A stretch of 64,000 nucleotides of DNA from Nonomuraea sediminis (lineage in GTDB: Bacteria > Actinomycetota > Actinomycetes > Streptosporangiales > Streptosporangiaceae). The DNA lies in contig NZ_JAHDTI010000001.1 of assembly GCF_018531495.1 (NCBI RefSeq), positions 1,054,001 to 1,118,000 of the forward strand. Reading direction: 5' to 3'. A program made the position numbers and the translations under genes. The notes beneath the pieces are model-generated. The model saw only the letters and a program-made list of their open reading frames with translations. It searched no databases and was not told where the DNA came from. Below are positions 45,421-53,318 of the stretch, one piece after another. Every line of letters starts with the position of its first letter. Within the stretch, counting starts at the first letter, position 1.

Positions 45421-46263
45421 ATGTCGCCGATCCTCAAGGTCTCTATCGTCGTGGGCGTGCCCCATGTCGCCATGCACGGACTGCTCGCCGGCCGCGGCGG
45501 CGCCGACCCGATGCCGCGCCCGCACCTGCACCCCGAGCTGGAGCTGAACCTCGTCCTGTCCGGCACGGTCAGCTACGCGATGCCCTTGGGCACGCTCACG
45601 CTGCCCCGGCGCCGCCTGGTCGTGTTCTGGGGCGGGTACCCGCACCGCCTGCTCGCCGACGGCGGGGCAGACTTCCTGTGGGCCACGATGCCGCTGAGCA
45701 CCGTGATCGGCGAGCACGCCCTGCGCGCCGCCCTGGACCGCCTCGTCCGCGGCGAGCTGCTGTACGGCAGGCCGTCCGAGGCCCCGCACGACCGGTTCCT
45801 GCTGTCCCGGTGGATCGAGAACCTGTCGGGAACCCCCGATCCCACGGTGTCCGAGGTGTGCAGGTTCGAGATGTACGCCAGGCTGGCCCGGCTGGCGCAC
45901 GAGGCCGGCCCCGCCGCGGGTGCGACGCCGATGCCGGCCCGCGCGGCCGAGCAGCTGCTCGTCGTGGCCGCCACGCGCTACACCGAGGATCTGTCCGTGG
46001 CGGAGATCGCGCGGGCCGCCGGGGTCCATCCGGTCTACGCGGCGCACACCTTCAAGCAGGTCTTCGGGATGCCGCTGTGGGAGTACGTCACCCGGCTGCG
46101 CGTGGCGCACGCCCGGCGGCTGCTGGCCGGCACCGGCTGGGGCGTCGACCGCATCGCCCACGCCAGCGGCTTCCAGACCCGCTCGGCCTTCTACCGCGCC
46201 TTCCGCAAGGAGCACGACGCGCCTCCCACGTCCTACCGCCTCGGACCGCCTGCGGCGGAGTAG
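45421..46263 (+). CDS. AraC-family transcriptional regulator
   Basis: A 280-residue regulator with an N-terminal cupin sensor (HLHPELELNLVLSGTVSYAM) and two C-terminal HTH motifs (LSVAEIARAAGVHPVYAAHTFKQVFG and WGVDRIAHASGFQTRSAFYRAFRKEH). It is divergent from the PhyH-like gene with 55 nt between, so it is probably an activator of that gene; sugar or small-acid ligands are usual for this class. GAGGGG lies 5 nt before ATG 45421. It is also upstream of the mce operon, but 230 nt separate them and that operon has its own promoter. Confidence 0.92.
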   Translation: MSPILKVSIVVGVPHVAMHGLLAGRGGADPMPRPHLHPELELNLVLSGTVSYAMPLGTLTLPRRRLVVFWGGYPHRLLADGGADFLWATMPLSTVIGEHALRAALDRLVRGELLYGRPSEAPHDRFLLSRWIENLSGTPDPTVSEVCRFEMYARLARLAHEAGPAAGATPMPARAAEQLLVVAATRYTEDLSVAEIARAAGVHPVYAAHTFKQVFGMPLWEYVTRLRVAHARRLLAGTGWGVDRIAHASGFQTRSAFYRAFRKEHDAPPTSYRLGPPAAE

Positions 46264-46399
46264 CAGCGTCAGCCCAGGACGGCGGGCGGCTTGCCGTACC
46301 TGTCAGAAAACCGCACATCTCATAGTGATTACGTTTCGTGGTTGCGTGACAACAGGTGACCTGCGTCTCATACCTTTTCCTCAAATTCCATCCGAAGCA

Positions 46400-46429
46400 T
46401 CGACTTACTGGACAACCCGTCAGTAAGGT
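46400..46429 (+). promoter_or_regulatory. Promoter of the mce operon with embedded inverted repeat
   Basis: TCGACT (46400-46405) and TAAGGT (46424-46429) are 18 nt apart. The inverted repeat CTTACTG...CAGTAAG (46404-46410 and 46421-46427) fills the spacer, the normal place for a TetR-type repressor site. A second pair of arms, ATACCTT (46370-46376) and AAGGTAT (46425-46431), may extend the site. The gap 46264-46399 otherwise shows nothing. Confidence 0.5.
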
Positions 46430-46465
46430 ATCGAATCCGTAGTCGGCCGGTTCCATGAGGTGGTC

Positions 46466-46498
46466 ATGACGGCAACAAGCACGCGGGCGGGGTGCTGA
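46466..46498 (+). CDS. Ten-codon leader ORF coupled to the first YrbE gene
   Basis: ATG 46466 is preceded by GAGGTGGTC, one of the better ribosome-binding sites in this operon. The frame encodes MTATSTRAGC and stops at TGA 46496-46498, sharing one base with the YrbE start (TGATG). It could be a leader peptide that couples translation to the operon, or the surviving start of a gene that was deleted here. It is too short for family assignment. Confidence 0.4.
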   Translation: MTATSTRAGC

Positions 46499-47289
46499 TG
46501 GCCCTGTCCGGATACGTCGGCCGCAAGGCCGGGTCCGTGCTGGGCCAGGTGGGTGACCTGTTCGTCATCGTCCTTGAGGGATTGCGCCGCAGCTGGGATG
46601 TCAGGAGCTGGTTCTGGGAGTTCGTCGACCAGTGCTGGTTCCTGGCGCGCGTCACCAGCGTCCCCGTGCTGCTGGTCTCGCTCCCGCTGGGCGCGACCGT
46701 GGCGCTGCAGGTGGGCGAGCTGGCCTGGCAGCTGGGCGCGGCCTCGGCGACCGGCAGCGCGGTGTTCGTGGGACTGATCCGCGAGGTGGCGCCGCTGGCC
46801 TCGGCGGTGCTGATCGCCGGCGCCGGCGGCAGCGCGATGACCTCCGACGTGGGCGCCAGGCACATCCGCGACGAGCTGGCCGCCATGGAGGTGATGTCGG
46901 TCAACCCGATCCACCGCCTGGTGACGCCGCGTATGTGGGCCGCCAGCACGATCGCCGTGTGCCTGTGCCCGCTGGTCATCCTGTCGGGCGCCGCGGGCGG
47001 CTACTTCTTCAACGTGGTCGTGCAGGGCGTCACGCCCGGCGCGTACTTCGACGGCGCGCTGTCGCTGGTGGTGGCCTCCGACCTGTACGTCACGCTGCTC
47101 AAGGCGTGGATCTTCGGCTTCATCGCCGCGGCCGTGGCCTGCTACAAGGGCATGACCTGCGAGACCAGCCCCGTCGGGGTGGGCCGCGCGGTCAACCAGG
47201 CGACGGTGATCACGTTCATGCTGGTCTTCGCCTTCAACTACGTGATCTCCGCCGTGTACTTCCTCGCCTATCCGCCCAGGTCGCTGTGA
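46498..47289 (+). CDS. yrbEA: YrbEA / MlaE-family permease of the Mce system
   Basis: A 263-residue membrane protein of the MlaE/YrbE family. Hallmarks are LIREVAPLASAVLIAGAGGSAMTSDVGARHIRDELAAMEVMSVNP, the conserved cytoplasmic coupling region, and five or so membrane helices. With the second YrbE it forms the inner-membrane channel for lipid or sterol import delivered by the Mce proteins. Starts at ATG 46498 overlapping the leader ORF stop. The ATPase (MceG) that should power it is not in this window. Confidence 0.93.
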   Translation: MALSGYVGRKAGSVLGQVGDLFVIVLEGLRRSWDVRSWFWEFVDQCWFLARVTSVPVLLVSLPLGATVALQVGELAWQLGAASATGSAVFVGLIREVAPLASAVLIAGAGGSAMTSDVGARHIRDELAAMEVMSVNPIHRLVTPRMWAASTIAVCLCPLVILSGAAGGYFFNVVVQGVTPGAYFDGALSLVVASDLYVTLLKAWIFGFIAAAVACYKGMTCETSPVGVGRAVNQATVITFMLVFAFNYVISAVYFLAYPPRSL

Positions 47290-48143
47290 TGGTCACGCGT
47301 ACGGCAGGCCTCAGGATCGCCGGCTCGGGCCGGGAGCTGGCGGAGCGGTTCGCCAGGCTCGCCAACTGGCCCCTGTTCGTGTGGAAGGTGCTGTTCTACT
47401 CCGTCCGCGACATCGTGCTCAGGCTGAAGTACACCAAGGTCGTGCTCCGGCAGGTCAGCGACGTGGTGATCGGCGTCGGCGCCACGATCATCGGCGGCGG
47501 CATGATCTTCGTGGTGTTCACGATGGCCTTCGTCGTGGGCGCCACGGTGGGCCTGCAGGGCTACCAGGGGCTGCAGGCCATCGGCGCGGAGTCGTTCATG
47601 GGCCTGGTCGGCAGTTTCGCCAACGTCCGCGAGATCACCCCGATCATCGCGGCCACCGCGCTGGCGGCCCAGGTGGGCTCGGCCTTCACCGCGGAGCTCG
47701 GCGCGATGCGGATCTCGGAGGAGATCGACGCGCTCGAGGTGATGGGCATCAACGCCTTCACCTACCTGATCTGCACCCGGGTGGTGGCCGCGCTGCTGGC
47801 GCTGATGCCGATCTACCTGATCGCGCTGTTCGCCAGCTTCTTCGCCACCCGGCTGATGAGCACGGTGCTGTTCGGGCTGGCGCCCGGCGTCTACGACTAC
47901 TACTTCTACCTGTACTTACCTGTGACGGACATCATCTACAGCGTCGCCAAGGTGGGCGTGTTCGCCTTCGCCGTCATCGTCATCCACTGCTACCACGGCT
48001 TCTACGCCTCCGGCGGGCCGGTGGGCGTCGGGGTTGCCGCGGGCCGCGCGATCCGGCAGTCGATCGTCACGATCGTCCTGCTCAACCTGCTCCTGTCGTA
48101 CCTGTTCTGGGGTGGCGGCGGCAGCGTGAAGCTGACGGGGTGA
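47289..48143 (+). CDS. yrbEB: YrbEB / MlaE-family permease of the Mce system
   Basis: A 284-residue MlaE-family permease with ITPIIAATALAAQVGSAFTAELGAMRISEEIDALEVMGIN as the coupling motif and a C-terminal SGGPVGVGVAAGRAIRQS segment. It is the heterodimer partner of the previous gene product. The start overlaps the previous stop as TGATG. Only 4 nt separate its stop from the first mce gene. Confidence 0.94.
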   Translation: MVTRTAGLRIAGSGRELAERFARLANWPLFVWKVLFYSVRDIVLRLKYTKVVLRQVSDVVIGVGATIIGGGMIFVVFTMAFVVGATVGLQGYQGLQAIGAESFMGLVGSFANVREITPIIAATALAAQVGSAFTAELGAMRISEEIDALEVMGINAFTYLICTRVVAALLALMPIYLIALFASFFATRLMSTVLFGLAPGVYDYYFYLYLPVTDIIYSVAKVGVFAFAVIVIHCYHGFYASGGPVGVGVAAGRAIRQSIVTIVLLNLLLSYLFWGGGGSVKLTG

Positions 48144-48147
48144 GCCG

Positions 48148-49167
48148 ATGGGTCGTTTCGAGCTCCCCCTGCTCACCCGGGTCGCCATCTCGCTGGTCGT
48201 GCTGCTGGTGTTCGCCGGTGCCACGTTCTTCATCGTCCGCAGCGCGCAGGAGTTGCGCGGCACCAGCATCGCCGCGGTGTTCGGCCGGGCGGGGCAGGGC
48301 ATGGACACGCACTCCCCCGTCAAGATCCGCGGCATCACCGTCGGCAACGTGTCGAAGGTGTCGCTGGACGGCAAGGGCAAGGCCGTGGTCACCATGCTGG
48401 TGCAGCCCGGCGTGAAGGTGCCGCAGTCGACCGTCGCCTCCATCGAGCCGACCTCGGTGTTCGGCCCCAAGTTCATCGATCTCAAGCTCGGCTCCGGCGA
48501 GTCGACCGGCCCGTTCCTGGGGAACGGCGCGGTCATCACCAGCACCGAGGACCCGCTCGACCTGTCCGACACGCTCGGCGACGCCTACCGCGGGCTGAAC
48601 GCGGTCGACCCGCGCGAGGTCACCGTCATCGTGCACACCCTGGCCCAGGGCCTGGACGGCAAGGGTGGCCAGCTGCGCGAGCTGATCGACGACGCCGGCA
48701 CCGTGATCGGCGTCGCGCACCGGCAGCGCCAGCGGGCCAGGCAGTTCCTGCACGACGCGGCCGCCCTGTCCACCGCGCTGCAGGACAAGGGCGACGACAT
48801 CGTCTCGATCTCCTCCGACGTCAACGTCATCACCCCCGACCTGCTCAAGCGGGCCGACAAGGTGCGGGCGCTGCTGGCCTACCTCACCTCGATCGCCGAC
48901 CAGGGCACTGTGGGGCTGCAGCACCACCGGCAGGACCTGCGGGCCGGCGTGCACTCCGGCGAGCGGGTGGCCGCGCTCATCTACGCCCAGCTCGGCCTGG
49001 CCGGCGACGGCGTGCGCGGCTACAACAAGCTGGTCACCCTGCTCAACAAGCTCATCGAGGCCAAGGGCCCGGGTGACACCCGCCAGCTGCAAATCGAGGC
49101 GTTCGTCGCCACGGACGTGTGCGAGCTGATCGTCGGCTCGTGCGGGCCGACCACGGGGAGGGACTGA
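48148..49167 (+). CDS. mceA: Mce-family protein MceA
   Basis: A 339-residue protein with an N-terminal anchor (VAISLVVLLVFAGATFFIV), the Mce/MlaD beta-barrel domain (VKIRGITVGNVSKVSLDGKGKAVVTML, SVFGPKFIDLKLG) and a long helical region. In mycobacteria the six Mce proteins form a tunnel from membrane to outer envelope for hydrophobic substrates. First of six consecutive mce genes here. Its two C-terminal Cys residues (VCELIVGSCGP) may form a disulfide. Confidence 0.92.
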   Translation: MGRFELPLLTRVAISLVVLLVFAGATFFIVRSAQELRGTSIAAVFGRAGQGMDTHSPVKIRGITVGNVSKVSLDGKGKAVVTMLVQPGVKVPQSTVASIEPTSVFGPKFIDLKLGSGESTGPFLGNGAVITSTEDPLDLSDTLGDAYRGLNAVDPREVTVIVHTLAQGLDGKGGQLRELIDDAGTVIGVAHRQRQRARQFLHDAAALSTALQDKGDDIVSISSDVNVITPDLLKRADKVRALLAYLTSIADQGTVGLQHHRQDLRAGVHSGERVAALIYAQLGLAGDGVRGYNKLVTLLNKLIEAKGPGDTRQLQIEAFVATDVCELIVGSCGPTTGRD

Positions 49168-49169
49168 CC

Positions 49170-50228
49170 GTGGCCGTCTCCAGGGTACGCAGGATCCGCC
49201 GGTGGACGCTCGTCCGCTTCGTGATCTTCCTCGCCGCCACGCTCGGCCTGGTCGCGCTGATCATCGTGCAGATCGCCCGCATCAACACCGGCGGCGGGTA
49301 CGAGCTCATCGCGACCTTCGACGACGTGTCGGGCCTGCACGAGGGCGACCAGGTCAAGATCGCCGGAGCGCCGGTCGGCCAGGTGAACACCATCAAGGTG
49401 GTCAACGGCCGCGCCGAGGTCACCATGCAGGTGCAGGACGCGGTGAAGGTGCCCTCCGACACCGAGGCCGCCATCCGCTGGCGCAACGCGGTGGGCCTGC
49501 GCGTGGTCTACCTCATCCCCGGCACCGCCCAGGACAGGCTGGGCCCGGGCGCCCGCATCGCGCGTACCTCCTCGGTGGTCGACATCGGCCAGCTCGTCAG
49601 CGACCTCGGCCCGCTGACCAGGAGCCTGGACCCCGACCAGATCAACCAGCTGCTGACGGCCGCCGCCAAGGCCCTGCACGGCAACGACAAGAACATCCCG
49701 AGGCTGCTCGACAACGTCAACGACATCACCGGCACGATCAACGAGCGCAAGCAGACGATCCAGAAGCTGCTGAAGGACTACGGGACGGTGACAGGCGTGG
49801 TCGCCGCCCGCGACAAGCAGATCGAGCAGCTCGTCGACAACCTGGTCACGCTGTCGGAGGCGTTCAACGCCAACCGCAAGCTCATCGACGACTCGATCGT
49901 CGAGCTCACCACCACCTTCCACACCTCCAACGAGGTGATCGGCAAGAACGCCGACGAGCTCGGCGCGCTGGTCGAGCGGCTGGCGGGGCTGACCGGTGGC
50001 ATCCGCAGGCACGTGGACGAGATCCAGAAGGTGGTCGACGCGTTCCCGCCGTCGCTGGCCCGCGGCTACACCACCGTCAACCGCGGCCACTACTTCGTCA
50101 CCGCGGTGCCCTGCGTGGCGCTGGGCGAGGCGCCGTGCCCGTACCCGATGAGCACGCCGCCGCCGCTGCGCGGCAACACCAGGGTCCAGAGCACGAAGGA
50201 CCTGCAGAAGCTCATGGTGGGTGAGTGA
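49170..50228 (+). CDS. mceB: Mce-family protein MceB
   Basis: A 352-residue Mce protein: N-terminal anchor (FVIFLAATLGLVALIIVQIA), MlaD domain (YELIATFDDVSGLHEGDQVKIAGAPVGQVNTIK) and a helical/coiled-coil tail with repeated DNVNDITGTINERKQTIQ-like segments. GTG 49170 has GGGGAGGGA upstream and sits 2 nt after the mceA stop. TGATG overlap with mceC. Confidence 0.92.
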   Translation: MAVSRVRRIRRWTLVRFVIFLAATLGLVALIIVQIARINTGGGYELIATFDDVSGLHEGDQVKIAGAPVGQVNTIKVVNGRAEVTMQVQDAVKVPSDTEAAIRWRNAVGLRVVYLIPGTAQDRLGPGARIARTSSVVDIGQLVSDLGPLTRSLDPDQINQLLTAAAKALHGNDKNIPRLLDNVNDITGTINERKQTIQKLLKDYGTVTGVVAARDKQIEQLVDNLVTLSEAFNANRKLIDDSIVELTTTFHTSNEVIGKNADELGALVERLAGLTGGIRRHVDEIQKVVDAFPPSLARGYTTVNRGHYFVTAVPCVALGEAPCPYPMSTPPPLRGNTRVQSTKDLQKLMVGE

Positions 50229-51253
50229 TGGCGCTGAAGTCCTTCCGCGACCGCAACAAGATCGTCGTCGGCCTGGTGTCGATGGCGGTGCTCGCCACGG
50301 TCCTGGTGGGCACGTTCCTGGTCGGCAACCTGGGCCTGCTGGAGGGCGGCTACTACATGTCGGGCACGTTCGTCGACTCGGGCGGCCTGCGCACCGGCAA
50401 CGACGTCCGGGTGGCAGGGGTGAAGGTCGGCAAGGTCACCGAGGTGCGCCCCGACTACGACCACGGCCAAGTCATCGTCATCTGGAAGGTCGACTCCGAC
50501 GTACGGCTCGGCCGCCAGACGAGGGCGGACATCTCCCTGTCCAACCTGCTCGGCGGCCGCTACGTCAAGCTGACCGGGCCCGTGTCCGCCCCTTACGTCG
50601 ACCAGTTGCCCGAGAGCCGGCGGCGGATCCCTGTCGAGCGGACCGGGGTGCCCACGCTCATCAACGACGCCATCAACGACGCCACCCACCTGGTGCAGAA
50701 GCTGGACAAGAAGCAGATCGACAACCTGCTCACCGAGCTCGGCAAGATCGACACCAGCAAGCGCGGGCGCATCACCAAGCTGCTGAAGAACATCGGCGAC
50801 CTGTCCGACACCATCAGCAAGAGCGAACCCGACCTGCAGCGTCTCCTCGACAACGGCTCCAAGATCATGAAGACGCTGGAGAAGAAGGACAAGCAGATCG
50901 GCCGGCTCATCGACGCGATCTCGGCGATGCTCAACGAGCTCAAGCTCCGCCGCAACGAGCTGCGCCAGTTGCTCGGCGACGGCAGCGACCTGGTGCAGAG
51001 CACCACCCGGCTGATCAACGAGCACGAGAAGTCGCTGGTGCAGGTGCTGGACGACAACCGGGCCATCACCACCCGGCTCAGCACCGGGACCAAGCAGCTG
51101 AACTCGCTGCTCGGATGGGCGGGCCCGACGTTCTACGGGCTGTCCACCATGGGCGGCGAGGGCCCGTGGCTCGAGGCCATAGCCACGGGCCTCGGCCCCA
51201 TCAACCCGGAGGTGCTGGCCGCCATCGCCAAGGACAGGAAGAACGACCGATGA
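50228..51253 (+). CDS. mceC: Mce-family protein MceC
   Basis: A 341-residue Mce protein with anchor (IVVGLVSMAVLATVLVGTFLV), the MlaD domain (GGLRTGNDVRVAGVKVGKVTEV, ISLSNLLGGRYVKLTG) and a long predicted coiled coil rich in Lys, Asp and Leu (residues about 160-290). The end is Pro/Gly-rich (GWAGPTFYGLSTMGGEGPW). Overlaps both neighbours by 1-4 bases. Confidence 0.92.
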   Translation: MALKSFRDRNKIVVGLVSMAVLATVLVGTFLVGNLGLLEGGYYMSGTFVDSGGLRTGNDVRVAGVKVGKVTEVRPDYDHGQVIVIWKVDSDVRLGRQTRADISLSNLLGGRYVKLTGPVSAPYVDQLPESRRRIPVERTGVPTLINDAINDATHLVQKLDKKQIDNLLTELGKIDTSKRGRITKLLKNIGDLSDTISKSEPDLQRLLDNGSKIMKTLEKKDKQIGRLIDAISAMLNELKLRRNELRQLLGDGSDLVQSTTRLINEHEKSLVQVLDDNRAITTRLSTGTKQLNSLLGWAGPTFYGLSTMGGEGPWLEAIATGLGPINPEVLAAIAKDRKNDR

Positions 51254-52290
51254 CCGGGACCCGGCGATTGCTCGCGACGTGCGTGGCGGTCATGCTCCTC
51301 GTGGCCACCGGCGGCTGCTCGTTCGTGGGGCGGGAGCCATACCATCTGGTGGCGATCTTCTCCAAGGCGCCGTCGCTGTACGAGCAGGCGCGCGTCAAGG
51401 TCATGGGGATGGACGCCGGATACGTGGAACGGATCCGGATCGAGGGCGACAAGGTGCGGGTGGACCTGTCGGTCAACCCGGAGGTGCCGCTGCCGTCCGA
51501 CGTGAAGGCCGTGGTGGCGCCGCAGAACACCCTCGGCGAACGCAACGTGGTGCTCTACCCGCCGTGGAAGCCGGGCAACCAGAAGCTCGCCAACGGCGCG
51601 ACGATCCCGCTGGAGCGGACCGACCTGCCGGTGGAGATCGACGACGCGCTCGACGCGTTCACCAAGCTGACCGACGCGCTGGACGCCAAGAAGCTGGGCA
51701 AGGTCGCGAGCAACATCGCCGACAGCGTCGACGGCCGCGGCAAGACGATCAACAACGCGATCGCCGACACGGCCAAGCTCACCGACACCCTGTCCAAGCA
51801 GGACCAGCAGCTCATCGACCTGGCCAAGGGCCTGAACAGGATCGCCACCAGCCTGAACAACCGCCAGGGCCAGGTGACCGAGGCCATCGACTCCTTCTCC
51901 CAGGCCAGCGCCATCCTGGCCGAGGAGCGGCAGCGCATCCGCGGCTTCATCTCCGGCATGGCCACCTTCGTCCAGCGCGGCGACATCATCATCGAGGAGT
52001 ACTCCGAGCGGCTGCCGCAGGCCGCCAACACGCTGGCCGAGCTGGTGCTGACGGTGCGGGCCAACAGCGAGCACGCGGCCCAGGCGATCAAGGGCGCCGC
52101 CGACTTCGCCGACGTGATCGTCTCCTCCTGGGACAAGAAGCAGCACGTGCTGAAGATCAGAGTGGTGCTCAACGCGATGACCAGGGCGTGGCTGACCCCG
52201 CTGTTCCAGTCGCTGAACCTGGGCAAGGTGCCGTGCCTGCCCGGCGGCCTGAGCAACTGCCCCTTCCAGAACAAGCAGGGGGCACGATGA
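51250..52290 (+). CDS. mceD: Mce-family lipoprotein MceD
   Basis: A 346-residue Mce protein whose N-terminus is a lipoprotein signal (VAVMLLVATGGC, Cys23) rather than a plain anchor. The MlaD domain is VKVMGMDAGYVERIRIEGDKVRVDL and NTLGERNVVLYP. A helical region and a C-terminal hydrophobic patch follow, with two Cys residues (KVPCLPGGLSNCPF). ATGA overlap with mceC and with mceE. Confidence 0.92.
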   Translation: MTGTRRLLATCVAVMLLVATGGCSFVGREPYHLVAIFSKAPSLYEQARVKVMGMDAGYVERIRIEGDKVRVDLSVNPEVPLPSDVKAVVAPQNTLGERNVVLYPPWKPGNQKLANGATIPLERTDLPVEIDDALDAFTKLTDALDAKKLGKVASNIADSVDGRGKTINNAIADTAKLTDTLSKQDQQLIDLAKGLNRIATSLNNRQGQVTEAIDSFSQASAILAEERQRIRGFISGMATFVQRGDIIIEEYSERLPQAANTLAELVLTVRANSEHAAQAIKGAADFADVIVSSWDKKQHVLKIRVVLNAMTRAWLTPLFQSLNLGKVPCLPGGLSNCPFQNKQGAR

Positions 52291-53318
52291 AGGCCCGCCT
52301 CGTGTCCGGGATCCTGGCGCTGAGCATCACCACGTCCTGCTCGCTCCAGACGCTCGGCTCGACCACCGGCGACCTGACGCTCAACGCCACCTTCGACGAC
52401 GTGCAGAGCCTGGTGGCCGGGCACAGCGTGCAGATCTCCGACGTGCGGGTGGGCACCGTCACCGGTATCCAGCTGCAGGGCTACCAGGCCAAGGTGACGA
52501 TGTCGATCGAGTCGGACCACCCGGTGCCGGTCGGCAGCACGGCCACGGTGGCCAAGACCTCGGTGCTCGGCGAGAACTACGTCGAGCTGACGCCGCCGCC
52601 GGGCAGGGACCTGTCGAGCGGGCCGTTCCTCACCAGCGGCGCCACGATCACCGAGACGTCCGTGGAGCCCGACATCGAGCAGGTCACCGAGAAGGCGGGC
52701 CCGCTCATCGAGGCGCTCGGCGCGCAGGACATCAACGCGCTGCTCGACGCGAGCTCCAAGGCGATCGGCGGCAAGGGCGAGGACCTCAACACGCTCATCA
52801 AGCAGACGGCCGAGGTCACCGACGCCTACTCCGCCGCCCGCAAGGACATGGCCACCACCATCGACGCCATCGCCAAGCTGGGCGACCAGCTGGCCAAGGG
52901 CGACAAGGAGCTGGACAGGCTGCCGGGCTCGCTGGCCGACGTGACCGCCCGCCTGGCGCACGGCCGTAAGCACATCAAGAAGGCGATCATCGCGCTGACG
53001 AACCTGGCCAAGGAGGCCAACCTCACCGTCTACCCGCGGCACGCGGCCAGGCTGCGCAAGCTGCTGCGCGAGATCGACGCGATCGCCGCGGCCATGCTGC
53101 GCGGCAAGGAGGACCTCAAGCGGCTGGTGTCCGGCATCCAGGAGTTCCTGGACTCGCCGCCCATCACGGTCAACGGGCAGGTGCTCATCTACCTGTGGCT
53201 GAAGGGCCTGCTGCTGCCCAAGCACAGCGGTCTGCTGCCGAACAGCCCCAAGCTCGACACCGGCCCGCTGCCCAACCAGCTCAAGGACTTCCGCCTGCTG
53301 TGGGAGCCGCCGAAATGA
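52287..53318 (+). CDS. mceE: Mce-family lipoprotein MceE
   Basis: A 343-residue Mce protein with a lipoprotein signal (GILALSITTSC, Cys18), in the position where mycobacterial operons also carry a lipoprotein (LprK). MlaD domain: HSVQISDVRVGTVTGIQLQGYQ and SVLGENYVELTPP. Helical tail with DINALLDASSKAIGGKGEDLN. The operon therefore has two adjacent lipid-anchored Mce subunits, D and E. Confidence 0.92.
   Translation: MKARLVSGILALSITTSCSLQTLGSTTGDLTLNATFDDVQSLVAGHSVQISDVRVGTVTGIQLQGYQAKVTMSIESDHPVPVGSTATVAKTSVLGENYVELTPPPGRDLSSGPFLTSGATITETSVEPDIEQVTEKAGPLIEALGAQDINALLDASSKAIGGKGEDLNTLIKQTAEVTDAYSAARKDMATTIDAIAKLGDQLAKGDKELDRLPGSLADVTARLAHGRKHIKKAIIALTNLAKEANLTVYPRHAARLRKLLREIDAIAAAMLRGKEDLKRLVSGIQEFLDSPPITVNGQVLIYLWLKGLLLPKHSGLLPNSPKLDTGPLPNQLKDFRLLWEPPK

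Noticed and set aside
46264-46497. Search for an MceG-type ATPase before the YrbE genes
   Set aside because: The 230-nt gap is far too short and no Walker motif is encoded on either strand.
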